From the NCBI GenBank assembly GCA_022560615.1, contig JADFSR010000017.1:25906-89905 (forward strand): DNA of 64,000 nt, given 5' to 3'. Numbering within the stretch: the first letter of the stretch is position 1; each line of letters starts with the position of its first letter. Shown piece by piece: positions 25,669-34,323 of this stretch. The position numbers and the translations under genes are program-made. The notes under the pieces are model-generated. The model ran no database searches. It was not told where the DNA came from and saw nothing but the letters and a program-made list of their open reading frames with translations. Source of the stretch: Gemmatimonadota bacterium. Lineage in GTDB: Bacteria; Gemmatimonadota; Gemmatimonadetes; Longimicrobiales; Gaopeijiaceae.

Positions 25669-25820
25669 GTTTTTACATCCAGGGCCAGCGCTCCCGCTAT
25701 CGGCTTCTTTCGTTGCCGGGGTATTTGTTGTGGAGAGCGCGGGAACTGGTGCAATCGACACGCGGATGATTCGTCCGGTCCGCAACACGTTCTCGTCAGA
25801 TCAGACCTTATCCTTATCCT

Positions 25821-26216
25821 TCAACTCACCCGGTCTACCCCCGGAAGCGCGTCGAAGCCCCGATCGAAACTCAGGATGCGGGCAACGCCGTGGTGCTCCA
25901 TGACGGCCACGTGGAGGGCGTTGCGGGGCGAAGTCGCGATGCCCCCGTCCAGCACGATGCGCGCCCGCTCCACGTCCGTCTGCTCGATGGGGTACACCTC
26001 GTCGACCACGCCGAGAAGTGCGTCGAAGGCCGGCTGGATGGCGTCCCTGCGCTCGATCGCGACGTACCGATGGAGGATCTCCTGGAGGACCTGCGCGCTC
26101 GTGACCAGGCGCTCGTTTGCCGCGATGGCCCGTTCAAGCAGGTGCTGGGCGTCGGTCTTGTGGGGGTGAGCGGCCCCGACGAGGTACATGGGAACGTTCG
26201 AATCGATAAAGATCAC
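25821..26216 (-). CDS. vapC: VapC-family PIN-domain toxin, active-site substitution
   Basis: A 131-residue PIN-domain ribonuclease. Acidic metal ligands D5 (FIDSN), E46 (LQEIL) and D118 (SFDRGFD) are present. The third conserved position, normally Asp in a motif like S-x-RDALH, is N99 ([10 protein letters not shown]). Loss of that Asp would be expected to weaken or abolish metal binding and RNA cleavage. The start ATG overlaps the vapB stop by four bases. The protein may persist as an inactive member or a corepressor. Confidence 0.87.
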   Translation of the reverse strand: MIFIDSNVPMYLVGAAHPHKTDAQHLLERAIAANERLVTSAQVLQEILHRYVAIERRDAIQPAFDALLGVVDEVYPIEQTDVERARIVLDGGIATSPRNALHVAVMEHHGVARILSFDRGFDALPGVDRVS

Positions 26217-26464
26217 GACTCGGTCACGTAGCCCTGCTCGATCTCACGGAGCATCTGAGCGATATCGGCCGTGGGGAAGTCGTGCCGTGTCGCCGCCCGG
26301 ACCACCGCCAGCTTCTTGCCCCGGTCCGATGCCGGCTCCGCTGACCGGGTGTCGCGAAGAGAGCGGCGCACCCATTCCGACAAACTCAGTCCCTTCTGCC
26401 GGGCAGCCAGACTCACCTCGCGGTATTCGGCGTCGTCCAGGATCACCTGTAGTCTTTTACTCAT
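26213..26464 (-). CDS. vapB: VapB-family ribbon-helix-helix antitoxin
   Basis: An 83-residue antitoxin. The N-terminal ribbon ([20 protein letters not shown]) and helix ([13 protein letters not shown]) form a CopG-type DNA-binding domain. The C-terminal tail ([18 protein letters not shown]) would wrap the toxin. Met at 26464 is chosen because it begins the ribbon; an upstream ATG at 26482 adds six unconserved residues. It overlaps vapC by ATGA, the usual coupled arrangement. Confidence 0.88.
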   Translation of the reverse strand: MSKRLQVILDDAEYREVSLAARQKGLSLSEWVRRSLRDTRSAEPASDRGKKLAVVRAATRHDFPTADIAQMLREIEQGYVTES

Positions 26465-26526
26465 GCCATCAGTATAGATCACTCATCGGATGAGGCAATG
26501 TGCTTCGGCATCACCTGGCCTGAAGA

Positions 26527-27645
26527 TCAGGCGCTGACCTCGTCGAAGGCCTCACGCACCAGACCGAGCGCCTCGAGCAGCTCGTGCTCCGGGTTACCGA
26601 AACCGATGCGCAGGTAGTGGTCCATACCGAAGTGGTCACCCGGCACGACGAGCACGTCTTTCTCGGTGCGCAGTTTTTCGGCGAAGTCCGTGGAGTTGAT
26701 CGGCGCATCGTAGCGCGTGTAGCAGATCGCGCCCGCATCGGGCGGTTGGTAGCTGAAGCGCCCGTTCTGCTCCGCCATCCAAGACTCCAGCAGGCCCAGG
26801 TTGGCTCGCACGATTCCGCGCGTCCTCTCCAGGATGCGAGCCCGCGTGCGTGGCTCGAGCGCGACGCACGCGAGGGCATCGGAGACATTGGCCGGCGCGA
26901 TCGTGGTGTAGTCGGTCCGGCCCCACAGCTCGCCGATCTGGTCCGGGGGGCCGACGATCCAGCCGAGCCTGAGCCCCGGAAGCCCGTACGCCTTCGAAAG
27001 CGAGTTGGTGATCAAGACGCGGTCGTGGCATCCCCAGAACGAGGGGGTCTCCTCGTCGCCGGTCTCGGCACCTGCGTATACCTCGTCGGCCATGATCCAC
27101 GCGCCGTGCTTCAGAGTCAGCGCGGCGATCGCGTCCATCGACTCACGCGTCAACGCAACGCCGGTCGGGTTGTTCGGGTTCGTCACCAGTACGAAGCGTG
27201 CTCCGTCCGCCAGCGCGTGCTCGAGGGCGTCGAGGTCGGGCTGCCAGCCCTTCTCCTCGACAAGGTTGACCGCCGACAGCCGGCTTCCGAAGGACTCCAG
27301 TAGCCCGGGGACCTGACCGTACGTGGGCAGGACGATCGCTGCGCTGCCTTCGGTCTCGAAGAGGTGCCAGAAGCACGTGAAGTTCGCCTCGGCTCCCCCG
27401 ACTGTGACGAGCACGGATGCCGCGGTCGCGCCCTGATACTGATTGGCGATGAGCTCACGCAAGCCGTCCGACCCGTTGGACTGGCCGTACCCTAGACGGA
27501 TGTCGGCGACCGAGACGTCGCTCCCGGCGATCTCGAGCAGCTCGCCGACCGTCAGCGGGTGCACGCCGCTCTCGGAAAGGTTGTAGCGGACTCGGTGCTC
27601 GTACGTCGATTGGTACCGCTCCATGCGGAAGGGGGTGTAGCGCAC
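26527..27645 (-). CDS. Class I/II PLP-dependent aminotransferase
   Basis: A 372-residue fold-type I aminotransferase. The PLP lysine lies in NSLSKAYGLPGLRLGW. Cofactor-contacting motifs TNPNNPTG and MADEVYAG precede it, and the C-terminal Arg region is HYLRIGFG for carboxylate binding. The GTG at 27645 is chosen because it gives VRYTPFRMERYQS, the conserved N-terminus of this branch, with AGGAGAA 8-9 bases upstream; an ATG at 27693 would add 16 residues. The substrate is undetermined. It is divergent from gpmI across 117 bases that must hold both promoters. Confidence 0.87.
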   Translation of the reverse strand: MRYTPFRMERYQSTYEHRVRYNLSESGVHPLTVGELLEIAGSDVSVADIRLGYGQSNGSDGLRELIANQYQGATAASVLVTVGGAEANFTCFWHLFETEGSAAIVLPTYGQVPGLLESFGSRLSAVNLVEEKGWQPDLDALEHALADGARFVLVTNPNNPTGVALTRESMDAIAALTLKHGAWIMADEVYAGAETGDEETPSFWGCHDRVLITNSLSKAYGLPGLRLGWIVGPPDQIGELWGRTDYTTIAPANVSDALACVALEPRTRARILERTRGIVRANLGLLESWMAEQNGRFSYQPPDAGAICYTRYDAPINSTDFAEKLRTEKDVLVVPGDHFGMDHYLRIGFGNPEHELLEALGLVREAFDEVSA

Positions 27646-27762
27646 GGCAGATTTCTCCTGACTGGGGTCGCGAGCAGATACCAGACTATTCATGACAAGG
27701 CGCGGGGTAAACGGGCAGGCGCTGGCGGGTCACTGAGAGGCTACCTGCGCTTAGATTCCCGC

Positions 27763-29316
27763 ATGAGAAAAGTGCTCTTGGTTATTCTCGACGGCTGGGG
27801 CCATTCCGACTTCGAAGGCGCTGCGAGCGAGGGCAACGCGATCGAGCTCGCTGGTGTTCCGCGGTTTCGTTCGATGTACGAGTGCCGTCCGCGCACCAGG
27901 CTCACCTGCTCCGGCGAGGACGTCGGCTTGCCCGCCGGCCAGATGGGCAACAGCGAGGTCGGACATCTCAACCTCGGCGCGGGCCGCATCGTGTATCAGG
28001 CCATCGCGCGGGTCGATCGCGCGATCGAAGACGGCTCTCTGAAGGAGCGATTGGGGCTCGACGCCCTCGTCGCCGGGCTCCGCGAACGAGGGGGTGCCCT
28101 CCACATCGCGGGGCTCGTCTCGGACGGTGGTGTGCACAGTCACCTGCGGCACTTCGCTGCGGTCATGGAGTTGCTGCCGGAGGATCTTCCGGTGCGCGTG
28201 CACTGCATCACGGACGGCCGCGACACGTCGCCGACCGGGGGCATCGAGTTCGTAGGACGGATCGATCGGCTTTGCGCCCGCAGCGACGAGTGGGCGATCG
28301 CTTCGGTGATCGGGAGATACTGGGCGATGGACCGGGACAAGCGCTGGGAACGGACTCGACGGGCGTTCGATCTCATCGTGGGAGGCCAGGCGGACGCGTG
28401 GGCCGACGGCTTCGAGTTATTGCGACTGAGCTACGAGGCCGGTGTCACGGACGAGTTCGTCGAGCCGACCGGGATCCGGGGCGTGGCAGAGATGGGGGTC
28501 GAGGAACGCGACGCCGTGCTGCTTCTCAATTTCCGAGGGGATCGCATGCGGCAGCTCACCGCTGCGCTCACGCGCCCCGACTTCGACGCCTTCGAGCGGG
28601 CCCGCGGTCGGCCCGTCGATGTCGTGACTTTGACCGAGTATGAAGCGGCATTGCCCGTGGCGGTCGCGTTTCCACGCGAGCACGTGAAGCTGTGTCTAGC
28701 AGAGGTGTTAGCCGACGCGGGCCGTCCTCAGCTCAAGGTCGCGGAGACCGAGAAGTACGCGCACGTCACCTACTTCTTCAACGGCGGGGAAGAGGCACCG
28801 TTCGACGGCGAATACCGCACGCTCATTCCCTCGCCCAAGGTCGCGACGTACGACCTCCAGCCGGAAATGAGCGCCCGCGGCGTCGCAGACGCCGTGCTCG
28901 AAGGCATGCGAGCATGCACGTACGACTTCATCCTCGTGAACTTCGCCAACCCCGACATGGTCGGTCATACGGGCCGGATCCGCGCGGCCTCGGCCGCGGT
29001 GGAGGCGGTGGATGCTTGCCTCGGGGATCTGCTCGACGCGATCCACGAGAGCCCGGAGTGGGTGGCGCTCGTCACGGCGGACCACGGCAACTGTGAGATG
29101 ATGCTGGACGAGGAGGGCAACGTGCACACCGCCCACACGACAGAGCCCGTCGACTTCGTCATTGTCGATCCGCGGAGTTCCGGCCGCCATATCGGTGGAC
29201 CGGGAAGGCTGGCGGACGTGGCGCCGACCGTCCTGGATCTGATGGGCATCGCCGCGCCGGCGGAGATGACGGGAGTCAGCCTGGTCGCCGAACGGGGCGG
29301 GGAGGATACCGGCTGA
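27763..29316 (+). CDS. gpmI: 2,3-bisphosphoglycerate-independent phosphoglycerate mutase
   Basis: A 517-residue cytoplasmic glycolytic enzyme interconverting 3- and 2-phosphoglycerate with two Mn ions. The N-terminus VLLVILDGWG holds the first metal Asp. The phosphoserine motif is AGQMGNSEVGHLN. ITDGRDTSPTGG and the C-terminal metal sites NFANPDMVGHTG and VTADHGNCEMM follow. Length is standard. The ATG at 27763 gives the canonical start but has no obvious ribosome binding site, so the transcript may be nearly leaderless. Its stop overlaps the next ATG. Confidence 0.95.
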   Translation: MRKVLLVILDGWGHSDFEGAASEGNAIELAGVPRFRSMYECRPRTRLTCSGEDVGLPAGQMGNSEVGHLNLGAGRIVYQAIARVDRAIEDGSLKERLGLDALVAGLRERGGALHIAGLVSDGGVHSHLRHFAAVMELLPEDLPVRVHCITDGRDTSPTGGIEFVGRIDRLCARSDEWAIASVIGRYWAMDRDKRWERTRRAFDLIVGGQADAWADGFELLRLSYEAGVTDEFVEPTGIRGVAEMGVEERDAVLLLNFRGDRMRQLTAALTRPDFDAFERARGRPVDVVTLTEYEAALPVAVAFPREHVKLCLAEVLADAGRPQLKVAETEKYAHVTYFFNGGEEAPFDGEYRTLIPSPKVATYDLQPEMSARGVADAVLEGMRACTYDFILVNFANPDMVGHTGRIRAASAAVEAVDACLGDLLDAIHESPEWVALVTADHGNCEMMLDEEGNVHTAHTTEPVDFVIVDPRSSGRHIGGPGRLADVAPTVLDLMGIAAPAEMTGVSLVAERGGEDTG

Positions 29317-30155
29317 TGGATCTCGAAACGCTCATGGAGCGTGCCCTCTCCCTGGCCGACGACGGCGATTGGGTGAGGGCGGCCGAGGTACTGCGCGAAC
29401 AGCTCGCCGACTTTGCGGACGAGGCGTCCGTGCACTGCGCACTCGGCGTCGCCGAGCGCGAGTTGGGTAACGACGGCATCGCGTACGAGTGCTTCAAGAA
29501 GGCTCTGGGGCTCCAGCCGGAGGATCCGGCGGTGCTCGCCACTGCAGGCAACGGTGTCGCCGCGTTCGACGATCCGGCCGCGCTGGAGGCGTTGAAGAGT
29601 GCGGCCGTGTTGGCTCCGGACCTGCCACTCACTCGAATGCTGTATGGCGCGTATTTGGCCAGGGAGGGGTTCCACGATTGGGCGCTCGAGCAGCTCGAGG
29701 CAGCGCGTCGACTCGACCCGACCGATTCCCAGATCGCGTATGAGCTCGGCGTCGCGTTCGCGCTCGCCGGGCAGATGGGCCGAGCCGCCGACTCACTCGG
29801 CGAAGCCGTGCGGCTCGACCCCCTCGACGGATGGACGAGGGTCGTGTACGGACTGGTATTGCTCGAGGACGACCGACTCGACGAGGCGGCCGGCGAGTTG
29901 CTGGAGGGTGCCCGACTCAGACCAGAGGATGTCGAAGGGCAACTGCTGGCCGCATTGGCCGCTGGTGCAACTGGATTGGACGGGATCGCGTACGAGATGC
30001 TGGAGCGGGGTCGCGTGCACGCCGTGGAGGGTGACGCCGAGCTGGTGGACTCGGCCGAGCAGCAGATCGACGCCGGTCCGGAAGCTGCCGCGAGCTTCCT
30101 CGAGGACGACATGCAAAGCGAAGCACTCCGTGTACGTCTGAAGGAGCGTCCCTAA
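29316..30155 (+). CDS. TPR-repeat protein
   Basis: A 279-residue cytoplasmic protein with about six tetratricopeptide repeats, for example GIAYECFKKALGLQPEDPAV, WALEQLEAARRLDPTDSQIA, ELGVAFALAGQMGRAADSLG and EAAGELLEGARLRPEDVEG. No signal peptide or membrane segment. It overlaps the gpmI stop by one base and lies 34 bases before the M16 pair, so it is probably part of a long transcript. It should mediate protein-protein contacts, but partners cannot be predicted. Confidence 0.85.
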   Translation: MDLETLMERALSLADDGDWVRAAEVLREQLADFADEASVHCALGVAERELGNDGIAYECFKKALGLQPEDPAVLATAGNGVAAFDDPAALEALKSAAVLAPDLPLTRMLYGAYLAREGFHDWALEQLEAARRLDPTDSQIAYELGVAFALAGQMGRAADSLGEAVRLDPLDGWTRVVYGLVLLEDDRLDEAAGELLEGARLRPEDVEGQLLAALAAGATGLDGIAYEMLERGRVHAVEGDAELVDSAEQQIDAGPEAAASFLEDDMQSEALRVRLKERP

Positions 30156-30189
30156 TGGTGCCAATCGAGCGCCGCAAAGGAGTCCGTCC

Positions 30190-31467
30190 GTGAGCAGACT
30201 CACGATTCCGGTCGAACGCCACAACTTGGACAACGGCCTCAAGATCGTGCTTTCGCAGGATCGCACCGTGCCGGTCGTCGCCGTAAACCTTTGGTACGGG
30301 GTCGGTTCCCGGAACGAAACAACGGGCAAGACCGGCTTCGCCCACCTCTTCGAGCACATGATGTTCCAGGGCTCGGCCCACGTGCCCAAGAACAAGCACT
30401 TCGAGTTGATCGAGCGCGCCGGGGGCACCCTGAATGCTTCGACGTGGTTCGACCGCACGAACTACTTCGAGACCGTGCCGTCGCACGACCTGGAGCTCGC
30501 GCTCTGGCTCGAGTCGGATCGCATGGGCTGGATGGTCCAGGCCATGGATCAGGAGAAGCTCGACAACCAGCGCGACGTGGTGAAGAACGAGAAGCGCCAG
30601 CGCTACGACAATCAGCCGTACGGCGATTGGGACGAGCGGCTGCAGGCGTTGGTGTACCCCGAGTCGCACCCTTATCACCACCCGGTCATCGGGTCGATGG
30701 AGGACATCGACGCCGCGACGCTCGACGACGTGGCTTCATTTTTTCGGACGTTCTACGTGCCGAACAACGCCGTGATCACGATCGCGGGCGACTTCGACCG
30801 CAATGGCGTGCTCGAGCTCCTGAACGGGTATTTCGGCGAAATCGAGCCCGGGGAGCCGATTCCACCCCTGCCCGGCGACCCGCTCATCGATCCGCTGATC
30901 GGCGAAACGGTCCGCGAGCACGTTCTGGCCGACGTGCCGCTTCCGCGCGTGATCATGGCGTTCCGGATCCCGCCGTACTCCTCCGCCGACTTCGCCGTGG
31001 CGGAGGTGTCGAGAGGGCTGCTCGGCATGGGACGCGCGTCCCGACTGTACAGGCGGCTGGTGCGCGAGCGGCGCGTCGCGAAGAGTGTGGTGACCTTCGC
31101 GTTCCCGCTGCTCACCGGTGCGTCGATGCTGCTCGCGTGGGCGACCGGATACCCGGGGGCTTCCCCCGAAGAGTTGGAGGCGGCGCTGGCTGAGGAGATC
31201 GAGGGACTCGCCGAAGCCGAGGATCACGAGGTTGAGCGCGCGATCGCGTTGACCGAGACCGATCTCGTGCGTGGGCTCGAACGCGTGAGCGAGCGCGCCG
31301 ACTTGCTCTCGATGTTCGAGCTGTACTTCGACGACCCGGACCGGCTCAACCGGGAGTTGGACAGACTGCGCGCCGTCACCGTGGACGAGATCCGAGCGTT
31401 TGCGAAAGAGCGACTCGGCCCCGACAACCGCGCGGTGCTGACCTATGAGCCGAAGGCGCCGGCATGA
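30190..31467 (+). CDS. M16-family zinc peptidase, catalytic subunit
   Basis: A 425-residue pitrilysin/insulinase-like protease. The inverted zinc motif H52-LFE-H56 (FAHLFEHMMFQG) is intact, with the downstream ligand Glu in VVKNEKRQRYDNQ. The C-terminal half is the second M16 domain. No signal peptide is evident. AAAGGAG precedes the GTG. The stop overlaps the start of a second M16 gene whose zinc motif is degenerate, which is the classic alpha/beta arrangement of processing peptidase-type heterodimers. Confidence 0.93.
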   Translation: MSRLTIPVERHNLDNGLKIVLSQDRTVPVVAVNLWYGVGSRNETTGKTGFAHLFEHMMFQGSAHVPKNKHFELIERAGGTLNASTWFDRTNYFETVPSHDLELALWLESDRMGWMVQAMDQEKLDNQRDVVKNEKRQRYDNQPYGDWDERLQALVYPESHPYHHPVIGSMEDIDAATLDDVASFFRTFYVPNNAVITIAGDFDRNGVLELLNGYFGEIEPGEPIPPLPGDPLIDPLIGETVREHVLADVPLPRVIMAFRIPPYSSADFAVAEVSRGLLGMGRASRLYRRLVRERRVAKSVVTFAFPLLTGASMLLAWATGYPGASPEELEAALAEEIEGLAEAEDHEVERAIALTETDLVRGLERVSERADLLSMFELYFDDPDRLNRELDRLRAVTVDEIRAFAKERLGPDNRAVLTYEPKAPA

Positions 31468-32825
31468 GCGCGCTCGATCGTACCCGGCCACCGACGAGCG
31501 GCTCGATCCGCAACTTCGACTTCCCCGACGTCGAGCGCTGCACGCTGTCGAACGGGCTCGACCTCAGGGTGTGTAAGCTGTCTCGCCTGCCGGTCGTGAG
31601 TACCAACCTCTTCTTCCGAGCCGGTGAAGGTCAGCTCGTGGAGTCGCGTGCGGGCCTCGCTGTTCTGACTGGCGATGCGCTCGAGGGTGGGACCCGAAAG
31701 CGCAGCGGCACAGAGCTCGCGGAGGCGCTGGAGCGGATCGGCGCTCGACTCGGCGTTTCGACCGGGTGGGAGGGCACGAGTGTCTCGATGTCGTGCTTGG
31801 CAGATCGACTCGAGGAGGCCTTGGGCCTGCTCGCGGAGGCCGTGCTCGAGCCCGCCTTTCCGGAAGAGGAGGTGAACCGAGCGCGTGAGCAGCAGTTGGC
31901 CGCGATCCGGCAACGGGCCATGGATCCTTCGGCGCTCGCCTCGACGGAGGCGAGCCGTCGGTACTTCGTGGCAGGAATCCCGTATGCCCGCCCCCAAGAT
32001 GGCACCGAGAAATCGATCGGGACGGTGAAGCGCGGTCTGCTGAGCGACTTCGCGGATGCGTGTTACCGTCCCCTGGGTGGTGGGCTGATCGTCGCGGGTG
32101 ATCTCGATCCCGATGAGATCGAGATGATGGCGAACCATCGGCTGGGAGCTTGGACTGGCGCGCCTCCGGCGGAGGAGGAATTCCGCGTCGATCCCGCCAC
32201 GAGGGAACGTCGAGTTTGGGTGGTGCACCGCGAAGGATCCGTGCAATCCGAGGTGCGCGTCGGTCATGTGGGCACGGACCGCGCGACGCCCGATTACTTC
32301 TCGTTGTCGGTGGCGAACATGCTCCTCGGCGGCTCGTTCACCAGCCGGCTGAACCTCAACCTGCGCGAGAAGAACGGGTTCACGTACGGCGTGCGTTCGC
32401 GCTTCAGCTTTCGCTCTCGCCCTGGCCCCTTCTCGGTCTCGACCTCCGTCGGCACCGATGTGACCGCACCAGCGATACGCGAGATCGTGAGAGAGCTCGA
32501 GCAGCTCGTCGACGGGGGACCGACCGATGAAGAAGTGGCAGCGGCGCGCGACTATGCGGCCGGGGTCTTCGGACTTCAGCTGGAGACCGCCGAGCAGATC
32601 GCATCGCGCATCTCGCAGCTCATCGTGTATAGCCTCCCGGACGACTACTATCACACGTATCGGGACCGACTCAGGGCGGTTACCCCCGAAGAAGTCGCGG
32701 CGGCGGTGAGAGCCCACATCCGTCCTGACGAGGTCCAGGTCGTCGTAGTCGGGGACGCCGATGAGATCGTGGCTCCACTCGAGGCTCTCGATTTGGGGCC
32801 CCTCGAAGTCGCCCCGGCATCGTGA
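31464..32825 (+). CDS. M16-family peptidase-like protein, non-catalytic subunit
   Basis: A 453-residue partner of the preceding protease. At the position of HxxEH it reads GLAVLTGDALEGG: both His and the Glu are replaced, so zinc cannot bind. The C-terminal domain keeps the substrate-clamp features (LREKNGFTYGVRSRFSF), where family Arg/Tyr residues hold the peptide. It starts ATG at 31464, overlapping the first gene by ATGA. The pair probably forms one heterodimer with a single active site. Confidence 0.92.
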   Translation: MSALDRTRPPTSGSIRNFDFPDVERCTLSNGLDLRVCKLSRLPVVSTNLFFRAGEGQLVESRAGLAVLTGDALEGGTRKRSGTELAEALERIGARLGVSTGWEGTSVSMSCLADRLEEALGLLAEAVLEPAFPEEEVNRAREQQLAAIRQRAMDPSALASTEASRRYFVAGIPYARPQDGTEKSIGTVKRGLLSDFADACYRPLGGGLIVAGDLDPDEIEMMANHRLGAWTGAPPAEEEFRVDPATRERRVWVVHREGSVQSEVRVGHVGTDRATPDYFSLSVANMLLGGSFTSRLNLNLREKNGFTYGVRSRFSFRSRPGPFSVSTSVGTDVTAPAIREIVRELEQLVDGGPTDEEVAAARDYAAGVFGLQLETAEQIASRISQLIVYSLPDDYYHTYRDRLRAVTPEEVAAAVRAHIRPDEVQVVVVGDADEIVAPLEALDLGPLEVAPAS

Positions 32826-33002
32826 TCTGTCACATGTGGAGCCCCTCGAGCGTCACATGGAGTGGACGGAGGAAGACGAAGTCGCCCAGCCATCGGTGGG
32901 CCAGAGGGCTCTTCGTCTTGGCACAGACCGTGCACAAACAGAGCGAGCAATGGGTGCTTTCCTGCCATTGGGGCGGGAGAATGGAGAGATGGAGGTGGAA
33001 CC

Positions 33003-33659
33003 GTGGCGAGAGCACGCAAAAAAGAGATCGTCGAAGCGCCTCGGCCGGGCACGGGCGAAGCGCGCGAGCACCGGCAGAAGCTGCGGGATCTCACCGATTC
33101 TCAAGTGGTTCAGGCGTCCCTCGATGGGGACTCTAGAGCGTTCGGCGACTTAGTACGCCGGTACGACCAGAGGCTCCTGAACTTCATCTACCGTACGATC
33201 GGCGACAGGGAGCGTGGCCAGGATCTCGTGCAGGAGACTTTCGTTCGGGTGTACCGGCACCTACACCGCTTCGACCAGACGAAGAAGTTTTCGACATGGA
33301 TCTACACGATCGCGAGCAACCTGGCGAAGAACGAGCTGCGCAACCGGTCCCGGAATCCGCTGGTCCTATTTCAGACGATCATGAAGAACTGGGACGCGGA
33401 CCATCGACCGCTGGAGTGGGAAGATACGCAGTACAAGCCGGATGATCTTTTCCGGAAGCGCAATCTCAGGGCCACGGTCGAGGAGGCCGTGAAGCGATTG
33501 CCGGAACACCACAGGATCGTGTTCGTGCTTCGTGAGATGGAAGGGAAGACGTACGACGAGATCGCGGACATCACCAGCTGTAACCTCGGGACGGTAAAGA
33601 GTCGGTTGAACCGTGCGCGGAACAACTTCGCGCGGATCATCGCTCCGATGATCGACTGA
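33003..33659 (+). CDS. ECF-type RNA polymerase sigma factor (RpoE-like)
   Basis: A 218-residue sigma factor. Region 2 spans SRAFGDLVRRYDQRLLNFIY through GQDLVQETFVRVYRHLHRF and FSTWIYTIASNLAKNELRNR. Region 4 spans RLPEHHRIVFVLREMEGKTY and the HTH DEIADITSCNLGTVKSRLNR. A basic N-terminal extension (ARARKKEIVEAPRPG) is extra. The GTG at 33003 follows GGAGG by about 7 bases. The anti-sigma gene follows after 71 bases. The 177 bases before it contain no recognised feature and should hold its promoter. Confidence 0.93.
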   Translation: MARARKKEIVEAPRPGTGEAREHRQKLRDLTDSQVVQASLDGDSRAFGDLVRRYDQRLLNFIYRTIGDRERGQDLVQETFVRVYRHLHRFDQTKKFSTWIYTIASNLAKNELRNRSRNPLVLFQTIMKNWDADHRPLEWEDTQYKPDDLFRKRNLRATVEEAVKRLPEHHRIVFVLREMEGKTYDEIADITSCNLGTVKSRLNRARNNFARIIAPMID

Positions 33660-33730
33660 TGTAGTAGTACTGAGCCCGGCGGGGCCGACGTGTAGGGAAC
33701 CCGCTCGGTCCGGCCGCAGTATCAGAGCCC

Positions 33731-34288
33731 ATGAACTGCTCGGACTACGTCGCTGCCCTCACCGACCACCTCGACGGGAGTGCCCTCGAGGAGGATGTGC
33801 GTGGGCTGGAAGCGCACCTCGAATCGTGCGCGGCGTGCCGTCGATATCGGGCAGTCGTCGAGAAGGGTGCGGAGCTGCTGCGCGCGCTTCCGGAGCCGGA
33901 GCTCACCGAGGACTTCGGCCCGCGACTTCAACATCGCCTGTACCACGTCGACGAAGAGGCGGCACTCTATGGTGCTGCTTCGGCGACCCCCGCGATGACC
34001 GTGGTCGGTATGGCCTTATTGCTCACGGCGATCGCGTGGTCGCCGACACTTCGGCAGAGAGCTCCGGAGATCGTGCTGGAGCCGATCGTAGTGGATCAGC
34101 CTCCCGTGGAGCTTCCGGTGCGTGCGGCGAGCGCGATGCCGGGTGGAATGTCGCTCCGGCCGGTTTCCGACTTCGAGCGTGGCCTCTGGGACGATGCTCA
34201 CAACTTGCTCTACGAGTACTCTCCGCTGTCTCAGCGGTATGGGCATCGCGGCAGAGTGCGTCGAGCCGAGATCGATCAAGACCGGTAG
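33731..34288 (+). CDS. Anti-sigma factor with zf-HC2 domain
   Basis: A 185-residue single-pass membrane anti-sigma factor. The zinc motif is C3 and H-x3-C-x2-C (EAHLESCAACRRY). The membrane segment is about residues 85-100 (AMTVVGMALLLTAIAW). The periplasmic tail of about 80 residues has no known domain. It follows the sigma gene and would hold that factor inactive until a signal triggers release. Length is usual. Confidence 0.87.
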   Translation: MNCSDYVAALTDHLDGSALEEDVRGLEAHLESCAACRRYRAVVEKGAELLRALPEPELTEDFGPRLQHRLYHVDEEAALYGAASATPAMTVVGMALLLTAIAWSPTLRQRAPEIVLEPIVVDQPPVELPVRAASAMPGGMSLRPVSDFERGLWDDAHNLLYEYSPLSQRYGHRGRVRRAEIDQDR

Positions 34289-34323
34289 TTCCATGAACCG
34301 CCTCTCCCCCCGAGATTGTCCGG

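Noticed and set aside
25332..25788. Two overlapping minus-strand open frames as IS-encoded proteins
   Set aside because: They cross the MITE ends and target duplications, and contain no DDE or other transposase motif.
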